In this document: positions 1 to 5,026 of the stretch, one piece after another
Position numbering within the stretch: position 1 is the stretch's first letter
Layout of the letters: every line of letters begins with the position of its first letter
Assembly: GCA_030622395.1 (NCBI GenBank)
Contig: JAUXGF010000170.1
Location: 1 to 6,435 of the forward strand
Reading direction: 5' to 3'
Source of the DNA: Calditrichaceae bacterium
GTDB lineage: Bacteria > Calditrichota > Calditrichia > Calditrichales > Calditrichaceae
Length of the DNA: 6,435 bases
Notes under the pieces: model-generated
Database searches by the model: none
What the model was told of the DNA's origin: nothing
The model's input: the letters and a program-made list of their open reading frames with translations, nothing else
Made by a program: the position numbers and the translations under genes

Positions 1-2467
1 CAAGTCCGTTTTCAATAATCATTGTGGATACTAAAATATCATAACGTTTTCCCATAAAATCGAGCATTACTTTTTCCAACTGGCGTTCGGGCAGTTTTCC
101 GTGCCCTACGGCGATTCTTGACTGGGGCACAATTTGAGCGAGCGTTTCTTTAACGGCGTCGATTGTTTCAACTCGGTTGTGTACAAAATAAATCTGTCCG
201 CCGCGGTTTATTTCTCTCATTATTATATTATAAAGTTTTTCCTCATCCCAGTGAATGATTTCCGTATGTACAGGCAGCCGGTTGCTGGGCGGCGTGTCAA
301 TATTTGAAAGATCGCGGGCTCCCATTAAAGCCATGTGCAGCGTCCGGGGAATAGGCGTGGCTGTCATTGATAATATGTCTACTGAAAGGCGGTACTTTTT
401 CAATTTTTCTTTTTGTTTAACGCCAAAGCGCTGTTCTTCATCGATCACCAAAAGTCCCAAATCCTTAAAAAGAATATCATCCGAAATTAGGCGGTGCGTG
501 CCGATAATTATATCTATTTTCCCCGCCGCCAGATCTTCTATAATTTTCTTCTGCTCTTTATTTGATCTAAAACGAGACAGCATCTCAATTTGAATCGGGA
601 ATTCTTTGAGCCGTTCTTTAAAAGTTTGATTATGCTGAAAAGCCAGGATAGTTGTCGGCACAAGAACAGCCGCCTGTTTACCGTGCATCACGGCTTTGAA
701 CGCCGCACGCAAAGCCACTTCGGTTTTACCGAAGCCCACATCGCCGCACAAAAGACGGTCCATTGGCTGCCCGCTTTCCATGTCCCGCTTGACTTCGCGG
801 ATTGATTTTAGCTGATCTTCCGTTTCTTCGTAAATAAACGAGGCTTCCAATTCTTTTTGCCAATGATTATCTTCAGCAAAGTTAATGCCGCTCTGCGCTT
901 TTCTGCCGGCATAAATTTGTATCAATTCGGCAGCCACTTTCTTTAGCGACTCTTTGGTTTTTTTCTTTGTCCGATCCCATTCGGCTGTGCCTAACTTGGT
1001 TAACTTAGGTTTAACGCCCTCTTCCGAGCTGTATTTCTGTACGCGGCTCAGTCTGTCAACCGTAACAAAAAGATTGTCGCCGTCGCGGTAAATAATTTTG
1101 ATGCATTCTTTTTTTACATTGCCGAATTCCAGGGCTGTCATGCCCAGATATTGTCCCACCCCATAATCTATATGAACTACATAATCATATAAATTAAGAC
1201 TGCTTAATTGACGTAAATATTCGCCGCTCTTAAAACGCTTGTACGTTCTCCGGCGTTTAAAACGTTTAAAAATTTCATGATCGGTTAAAATCTGTAATTT
1301 GAGCTGCGGAATATTAAAACCGTTATGCAGAGAGCCGACTATAAATTTGCCGTTAAATATAATTTCTTCTTCGTCTACAATATCTTGCAGCCGCTCTGCC
1401 TGCTCTTTGTTGATTGATTGAATAAATGTTTGGGGCGCAGCCCGCTCACCCGCACGTTTGCTTATATACTGCAGAAATAATTTAATGCTTCCGTTAAAGT
1501 CGGGATGAGGTTTTACATTAAAATCAACGGAAAGAATATTGTTGTTTTTTACTAAATTCGTGTCAATGATTTTATAGTTATCAAATAAAAGTTTTAATTT
1601 TTGTGGGGAAAGATATAAATCTTCGGGAGGCGCTTCCTCAATGCCGATATTTTGGTTAGCGGCATAAATGGAAACGGCTTTTTCAAAATAGGATTCAACT
1701 TTTTCATTTAGTATTTGTCTGTCCTCACAAAATATAATAGTTGATTCAGGCAGGATATCCGTTATCAAAGCGTTATGATTTTGATTGATTAAATTGGGCA
1801 GAATAACCGCCTCGTCTAATTTTGCGGTTGAGCGCTGGGTAATCACATCAAATTTACGGATTGATTCGATCTCATCGCCGAACAGCTCGATGCGGATAGG
1901 TTCCTCACAGTTCCAGGCAAATAAATCAATAATGCCGCCGCGTACGCTGAAATCGCCAACCTGTTCCACTAAATCTTCCCGTTTAAAACCGATATATCCC
2001 AGTTTTGATATAAAGGAGTCATATTTTATTTCATTACCTGTTTTAAGATAAAGCTGATTATCCAGAAAATGCTCCGGAACAGGAAAGTGCTCAATAATTC
2101 CTTCAATAGTGGCTACGGCAATCCATGAATCAAGCTCAATAAATTTCTGCATAGATTCCATGCGCATGCTCAGCAGGCTGGGGTTGGGTTCATTATGGTC
2201 GTAAGGCTCAAAACCGATAGCAGGCAAAAACGCCACCTGTTCGTTCTTTAATAACATTTCCAAATCGTCACGAAGCCGTTCGGCAGAATCCAGGTCATTG
2301 GCAATATATAGAACAGGTTTTCCCAGACGTTCCAGCAGGTAGGCATTAATAAAAGCTCTAAACGAACCCGCCAGTCCGTCAAGATGTATTGTTTTGTAAG
2401 AAGATAACGCGCTGTTAAGGCTGTCAAATTCCGTAAGGGAATAAATTTTTGTTTTTAACACATTCAT
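1..2467 (-). CDS. mfd: Transcription-repair coupling factor Mfd (3' end cut by window edge)
   Basis: Mfd is a cytoplasmic ATP-dependent DNA translocase. It pushes RNA polymerase off lesions and recruits UvrA for transcription-coupled repair. Reading the minus strand from ATG 2467-2465 gives 822 codons with no stop or frame break. Seen in order: an N-terminal UvrB-like module with a degenerate P-loop (GLAGSFRAF near residue 34, as is normal for Mfd, whose UvrB-like part does not bind ATP); SVRGGIIDLF around R176 in the UvrB-homology region that contacts UvrA; the RNA-polymerase-interaction domain (about 415-500, YVVHIDYGVGQYLG with H432); then the RecG-like motor with Walker A GDVGFGKTE (K581), DEEQ box (D676-Q679), MTATPIPRT (701-709) and motif V ILVSTMIIENGL at the edge. 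E. coli Mfd has 1148 residues, so roughly 300, including motif VI and the C-terminal autoinhibitory domain, lie outside. An in-frame TAA at 2497-2495, with no ATG between, supports this start. No Shine-Dalgarno sequence is visible. Confidence 0.97.
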   Translation of the reverse strand, partial: MNVLKTKIYSLTEFDSLNSALSSYKTIHLDGLAGSFRAFINAYLLERLGKPVLYIANDLDSAERLRDDLEMLLKNEQVAFLPAIGFEPYDHNEPNPSLLSMRMESMQKFIELDSWIAVATIEGIIEHFPVPEHFLDNQLYLKTGNEIKYDSFISKLGYIGFKREDLVEQVGDFSVRGGIIDLFAWNCEEPIRIELFGDEIESIRKFDVITQRSTAKLDEAVILPNLINQNHNALITDILPESTIIFCEDRQILNEKVESYFEKAVSIYAANQNIGIEEAPPEDLYLSPQKLKLLFDNYKIIDTNLVKNNNILSVDFNVKPHPDFNGSIKLFLQYISKRAGERAAPQTFIQSINKEQAERLQDIVDEEEIIFNGKFIVGSLHNGFNIPQLKLQILTDHEIFKRFKRRRTYKRFKSGEYLRQLSSLNLYDYVVHIDYGVGQYLGMTALEFGNVKKECIKIIYRDGDNLFVTVDRLSRVQKYSSEEGVKPKLTKLGTAEWDRTKKKTKESLKKVAAELIQIYAGRKAQSGINFAEDNHWQKELEASFIYEETEDQLKSIREVKRDMESGQPMDRLLCGDVGFGKTEVALRAAFKAVMHGKQAAVLVPTTILAFQHNQTFKERLKEFPIQIEMLSRFRSNKEQKKIIEDLAAGKIDIIIGTHRLISDDILFKDLGLLVIDEEQRFGVKQKEKLKKYRLSVDILSMTATPIPRTLHMALMGARDLSNIDTPPSNRLPVHTEIIHWDEEKLYNIIMREINRGGQIYFVHNRVETIDAVKETLAQIVPQSRIAVGHGKLPERQLEKVMLDFMGKRYDILVSTMIIENGL

Positions 2468-2566
2468 TATATAAATCGTCGTTTTAAGCTGTAGTTAAAA
2501 ATTAATTGTTGTGAATTTTGAATATAACAAATTCCCGCTTTAAAAAACAATATTGAAGAATTGGAA

Positions 2567-2611
2567 AAAGACCTCAAAGGTTTGGGAAAACCTTTGAGGT
2601 CTTTTCTTCTT
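2567..2611 (+). repeat. Palindromic repeat element, copy 1 (perfect 18-bp hairpin)
   Basis: The arms at 2566-2583 and 2588-2605 are exact reverse complements (AAAAGACCTCAAAGGTTT and its complement) with a 4-base loop GGGA. The right arm ends in TTTT followed by CTTCTT, so on the plus strand it looks like an intrinsic terminator hairpin. Bases 2567-2611 are the exact reverse complement of 4606-4650, loop and CTTCTT tail included, so this is a repeated element and not a chance hairpin. It lies between the 5' ends of two divergent genes, 98 bp from the mfd start and 87 bp before the TPR gene, where a terminator for an upstream gene is not expected. Two octamers, TGAAGAAT and TGGAAAAA (2554-2569), abut it on the left, like those around copy 2. 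Possible roles are a dispersed palindromic repeat, a transcription insulator, or one end of a small mobile unit. Confidence 0.9.
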
Positions 2612-2623
2612 ACCCAAACATCC

Positions 2624-2656
2624 TCTTGCCATTTTGCAAGAAATTGCCTAATTTCT
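2624..2656 (+). other. Two overlapping small hairpins ahead of the TPR gene
   Basis: TCTTGC (2624-2629) pairs with GCAAGA (2636-2641) across a 6-base loop. AGAAATT (2639-2645) pairs with AATTTCT (2650-2656) across a GCCT loop. The two stems share 2639-2641, so they cannot both form fully. They would lie in the leader of the TPR gene if transcription starts upstream of them. Both stems are short and AT-rich, so chance is a real explanation. Confidence 0.3.
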
Positions 2657-2692
2657 ACATTGAAAAACTAAAAAACAATCAACAAAAAAATT

Positions 2693-3619
2693 ATGCAGAC
2701 AAGTTTATTTGATCAGAAAAATATTTATAAAATTGCATTCCTAAAAAGTCTTGGTGAATTAAACCTGAAAGAAGCCCTGGTAAATCTGCAGAAGTTAGGG
2801 CGAACATTTGACGCCCCACAAAATCTTGATCAAAAAATTAAAGCGATTTCGGATTTAGACAACTTTATTGAAAATCTAGAAAAAAAAGACGTTGTCGATA
2901 TTGCTGATTTTATAATAAACTATAACCAACATGATTTTCTTAAACCTCTGCAACCCGAGTTTAAATACCTGGAAAAAGGATTAAAAAAGACGCTCTACAA
3001 TAAATTGAACCCGGATTCTTATGAGTTCATCATTCCTCAAATACATCCCGCTGAAATTTTTGTTGAGTTTGAAGCTTATGGTAAGGCAATTAACAGCATT
3101 GGTTGTTATCTAAATAAATATGGCGAACATGCTTATTTAAGACAATTGCAAGGATATGCCTTTTATAAATCCGGCAATGAAAAATCAGCGCTTATTTCAT
3201 TTAATTACGCTTTGTTTAACGATCCGTTACAATGCTCTGATAAATATCTTTATCCGGAAGCTTATAAAAATAAATTTGCTTATTTATTAGAAAAATTACA
3301 GAAAAAAGACGCTGCCTGGCTTCAATTACCCCTTGCCTTGTGGGAAGATGGAAAAACTATAATTACTCCCGGCGCCGATCGTTTTAAAAAAGTTTTAATG
3401 GAAAAAATAGATGCGAACAAAAAACAAGCCCTGCTTGATCCCGTTCTAAATGTTTTGCAATTTAATCATTTGTTATATTTATCGGAAATGGCTCGCTTAA
3501 AAAACGGCGACAACAGCGGTTTAGATGAAATAAAAGAATTTCGATTACAGATGAAAGAGATAAATAGTAATATGTTTGATTTGTACATAGCAGGACTGCA
3601 ATCATTTGGGAATCATTAA
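2693..3619 (+). CDS. TPR-containing protein of unknown function, 308 residues
   Basis: I do not recognise a named family. The protein looks soluble: there is no signal peptide or membrane segment, and it is rich in lysine, leucine and glutamate and mostly helical in character. Residues 147-178 fit the tetratricopeptide consensus closely, with G154, Y157 at the aromatic position, A166, F170, A173 and P178 all in register. The stretch just before it (about 120-146, EIFVEFEAYGKAINSIGCYL) looks like a degenerate preceding repeat. TPRs form a helical scaffold for protein binding, so a binding or adaptor role is plausible, but the partner is unknown. The N-terminal third (1-110) and the C-terminal part (200-308) show no motif I can name. 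ATG 2693 is supported by an in-frame TAA 24 bp upstream (2669-2671) with no other start between. The leader is A-rich without a Shine-Dalgarno sequence. The MBL-fold gene follows after 95 bp on the same strand, so the two may be co-transcribed. Confidence 0.85.
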   Translation: MQTSLFDQKNIYKIAFLKSLGELNLKEALVNLQKLGRTFDAPQNLDQKIKAISDLDNFIENLEKKDVVDIADFIINYNQHDFLKPLQPEFKYLEKGLKKTLYNKLNPDSYEFIIPQIHPAEIFVEFEAYGKAINSIGCYLNKYGEHAYLRQLQGYAFYKSGNEKSALISFNYALFNDPLQCSDKYLYPEAYKNKFAYLLEKLQKKDAAWLQLPLALWEDGKTIITPGADRFKKVLMEKIDANKKQALLDPVLNVLQFNHLLYLSEMARLKNGDNSGLDEIKEFRLQMKEINSNMFDLYIAGLQSFGNH

Positions 3620-3700
3620 GCGCTTAGTTATAAAAGTATAAATATTTTTGGTAAACTTTTACTAATATATGGAAAAATTGCTGACCGTTTTTACAAGTTA

Positions 3701-3705
3701 AAGGA
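3701..3705 (+). promoter_or_regulatory. Ribosome binding site of the MBL-fold gene
   Basis: AAGGA (inside TTAAAGGAAAAC) ends 9 bases before ATG 3715. It is the only convincing Shine-Dalgarno sequence in the window; the other three genes start behind A-rich or otherwise weak leaders. It supports the chosen start, as does an in-frame TGA at 3682-3684 with no other ATG between. Confidence 0.6.
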
Positions 3706-3714
3706 AAACACAAA

Positions 3715-4554
3715 ATGAAATTAACCGTTCTTGTGGATAACAACACACTAATAGACCGTTATTTTTACGGTGAACCGGGAGTTTCTTATTTTATCGAGGA
3801 TGGCGGCGTAAGAATTTTATTTGACGTTGGATATTCGGATATATTTTTGAAAAATGCACAGAAAATGAATATTGATTTGTTAAATATTGATTTTCTGATT
3901 CTGTCTCACGGACATCTTGATCATACCTGGGGCTTGGATCCTCTGATAAGGTTTTACACAGAAGCAAAAATAGAAAAACTTAATCATAAAAAACCTACGC
4001 TTATAGCTCATCCGTTTACGTTTTTCACAAAAACATTACCCGGCTTTCAGGAAATTGGTTCTATAATATCTGAGGAGAAACTATCAAAACAGTTTAATAT
4101 GAAATTAAGCAAAGAGCCGCTGTGGTTAAGCGAAAAATTCGTATTCCTCGGAGAAATCGAAAGACAGAATGATTTTGAAGCTCAAAGCCCAATGGGTAAA
4201 ATCATAAAAAATAACCTCGAAGACGAGGACTATTTATTGGATGATTCCGCCTTTGTTTACAAATCGTCAAAAGGTTTAGTGATAATCACAGGCTGCTCTC
4301 ATTCCGGAATCTGCAATATTATAGAATATGCAAAAAGAATTTGTGGGGAAAATAAAATTATTGATATTATCGGAGGCTTTCATTTATTGAATCCGCCGGA
4401 AAATCAGTTAAACGGCACAATGGAATATTTAAAAAAATTACAACCCGCTCAGGTGCATGCCTGTCATTGTACGGATTTGAATTCAAAGATAGCGCTGTCT
4501 AAGGTTGTAAATCTTAAAGAAACAGGCGCGGGGTTAACGCTTGAATATAAATGA
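3715..4554 (+). CDS. MBL-fold metallohydrolase, COG1237 'DHPS-like' family
   Basis: This is a 279-residue metallo-beta-lactamase-fold protein, complete and of normal family length. The metal-binding signature SHGHLDH is at residues 64-70 (H65, H67, D69, H70), preceded by the usual ILFDVGYSD strand-turn (34-42). Later family marks are present: FLGEIER (144-150), LLDDSAF (174-180), GCSHSGICNII (193-203, H196), IGGFHLL (219-225, H223) and HACHCTD (248-254, H251). This order matches COG1237, often labelled 7,8-dihydropterin-6-methyl-4-(ribofuranosyl)-aminobenzene-5'-phosphate synthase after an archaeal member. That name comes from methanopterin chemistry and should not be transferred to a bacterium, so the substrate here is unknown. 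Most bacterial members that I recall have CTG where this one has CTD. There is no signal peptide, so it is probably cytoplasmic. It follows the TPR gene by 95 bp. Its TGA stop is also the first three bases of the octamer repeat array downstream. Confidence 0.9.
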   Translation: MKLTVLVDNNTLIDRYFYGEPGVSYFIEDGGVRILFDVGYSDIFLKNAQKMNIDLLNIDFLILSHGHLDHTWGLDPLIRFYTEAKIEKLNHKKPTLIAHPFTFFTKTLPGFQEIGSIISEEKLSKQFNMKLSKEPLWLSEKFVFLGEIERQNDFEAQSPMGKIIKNNLEDEDYLLDDSAFVYKSSKGLVIITGCSHSGICNIIEYAKRICGENKIIDIIGGFHLLNPPENQLNGTMEYLKKLQPAQVHACHCTDLNSKIALSKVVNLKETGAGLTLEYK

Positions 4555-4756
4555 AGAAGAATTGGTGAAGAATTGGAGTGGTGGAGTGATGGAGTAATGG
4601 GGAAGAAGAAGAAAAGACCTCAAAGGTTTTCCCAAACCTTTGAGGTCTTTGAAGAATGGAGAAGAATTGAATTAATGAATTGTTGAATTATTGAATTGAT
4701 GGGATGGAGAAGAGTTGGAGTGTTGGAGTAATGGGAAAATTGGAGAATTGAATTAA
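4552..4756 (+). repeat. Degenerate 8-bp-period, purine-rich repeat array
   Basis: Units of eight bases starting with TG run from the MBL stop codon onward. On the left are TGAAGAAG (4552), a 6-base gap, then TGAAGAAT (4566), TGGAGTGG, TGGAGTGA, TGGAGTAA and TGGGGAAG without a break to 4605. Palindrome copy 2 then interrupts, followed by TGAAGAAT (4650-4657), which overlaps by one base with TGGAGAAG (4657-4664). From 4668 nine octamers keep strict phase to 4739: TGAATTAA, TGAATTGT, TGAATTAT, TGAATTGA, TGGGATGG, AGAAGAGT, TGGAGTGT, TGGAGTAA, TGGGAAAA. After a 1-base shift, TGGAGAAT and TGAATTAA reach 4756. The 12-mer TGGAGTAATGGG occurs exactly twice (4590-4601 and 4724-4735). It holds no credible gene. 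The function is unknown; it may be a dispersed intergenic repeat that grew by slippage. Confidence 0.75.
4606..4650 (-). repeat. Palindromic repeat element, copy 2 (inverted relative to copy 1)
   Basis: The arms at 4613-4629 and 4634-4650 form a perfect 17-bp stem with loop TCCC. The whole 45 bases are the exact reverse complement of 2567-2611. The element starts 51 bp after the MBL stop codon (stem 58 bp after it), so on the plus strand it could end the TPR-MBL transcript. However, the T-run after the stem is only three bases before GAAGAA, so terminator strength is doubtful. The longer T-rich tail (CTTTTCTTCTT) lies on the minus strand and points back at the MBL gene. It sits inside the octamer repeat array. 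Confidence 0.88.
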
Positions 4757-4757
4757 T

Positions 4758-4770
4758 GCCTGCTTCAGGC
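4758..4770. repeat. Small GC-rich hairpin GCCTG-CTT-CAGGC
   Basis: A 5-bp perfect stem with a 3-base loop lies directly after the last octamer unit and is followed by GGGG. It is the most GC-rich stretch of this spacer and stands out from the AT-rich surroundings. Short palindromes of the type GCCTGAAGCAGGC recur between genes in many Bacteroidota-like genomes (from memory). No T-run follows, so it is not an intrinsic terminator. Confidence 0.4.
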
Positions 4771-4879
4771 GGGGAATAGTTAAGAATCCCGATTGTTCGC
4801 TATTTTTTAAACAACACAATTTTTGTATAAATCAATTTTTACTAAAAAAAATCAAATAAATGCCGAAGATATCTATACG

Positions 4880-4900
4880 TTTTCATAATACCTATGAAAA
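4880..4900. promoter_or_regulatory. Perfect 8-bp dyad (TTTTCATA / TATGAAAA), possible operator
   Basis: The arms at 4880-4887 and 4893-4900 are exact reverse complements around ATACC. It sits 126 bp before the start of the GGDEF gene. The 21-base span suits a dimeric helix-turn-helix regulator, but I recognise no known operator. As RNA it would form a weak hairpin. Confidence 0.35.
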
Positions 4901-4914
4901 ATTATTTTAATAAA

Positions 4915-4953
4915 ATGGCAATTACTTAATTATGGGTATAAAACAATAATTAA
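4915..4953 (+). promoter_or_regulatory. Weak sigma70-like promoter candidate within an AT dyad
   Basis: ATGGCA (4915-4920, 4 of 6 matches to TTGACA) and TATAAA (4937-4942, 5 of 6 to TATAAT) are 16 bases apart. The -10-like box lies in the spacer of an inverted repeat TTAATTAT / ATAATTAA (4926-4933, 4946-4953). In DNA this AT-rich such matches arise often by chance. Confidence 0.25.
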
Positions 4954-4988
4954 AAAAATGCTCTGTTTATATCATACATTGTTAAGGA

Positions 4989-5015
4989 TTGACAAAAGAA
5001 TCATTTTAATATAGG
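4989..5015 (+). promoter_or_regulatory. Weak promoter candidate with a perfect TTGACA box
   Basis: TTGACA at 4989-4994 matches the -35 consensus fully. The best -10 at allowed spacing is TATAGG (5010-5015), 15 bases later with 4 of 6 matches. Transcription from it would start within a few bases of ATG 5027, giving a nearly leaderless message. This fits the absence of a strong ribosome binding site but remains speculative. Confidence 0.25.
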
Positions 5016-5026
5016 TTAATCGCCGC

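Larger units (their letters stand above)
4771..5026. other. AT-rich non-coding spacer upstream of the c-di-GMP gene
   Basis: These 256 bases complete the 472-bp gap between the MBL and PAS-GGDEF-EAL genes. I see no coding region on either strand. The composition is markedly more AT-rich than the genes, with A and T runs. It contains the dyads and weak promoter candidates listed separately and most likely acts as the control region of the gene at 5027. Confidence 0.6.

Noticed and set aside
255..2051. Open frames on the plus strand at 255-593, 590-805 and 1785-2051
   Set aside because: They lie wholly antisense to the unbroken, motif-complete mfd reading frame, and their translations show no recognisable domain.
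3617..3626. 10-bp palindrome TAAGCGCTTA over the TPR stop codon
   Set aside because: It has no loop, no T-run and no known site match, and it is short enough to arise by chance.
3643..3650. TATTTTTG as a Bacteroidota-type -7 box (TAnnTTTG) before the MBL gene
   Set aside because: No matching -33 TTTG lies at the required distance; the nearest is 34 bases upstream. One box alone in AT-rich DNA is not evidence of a promoter.
2693..4554. The TPR-MBL pair as a toxin-antitoxin or anti-phage system
   Set aside because: Neither protein carries a toxin, nuclease or nucleotide-signalling effector motif. COG1237 hydrolases are not known to me as defence effectors. The flanking repeats alone do not support it.
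2567..4650. CRISPR-like repeats
   Set aside because: There are only two copies, they are inverted, and they are 2 kb apart with genes between. There is no regular spacing and no cas gene.
4597..4686. A 29-codon plus-strand ORF starting MGKKKKRPQR
   Set aside because: It is built entirely from the octamer array and palindrome copy 2, with no clear ribosome binding site. It is a by-product of the repeats.
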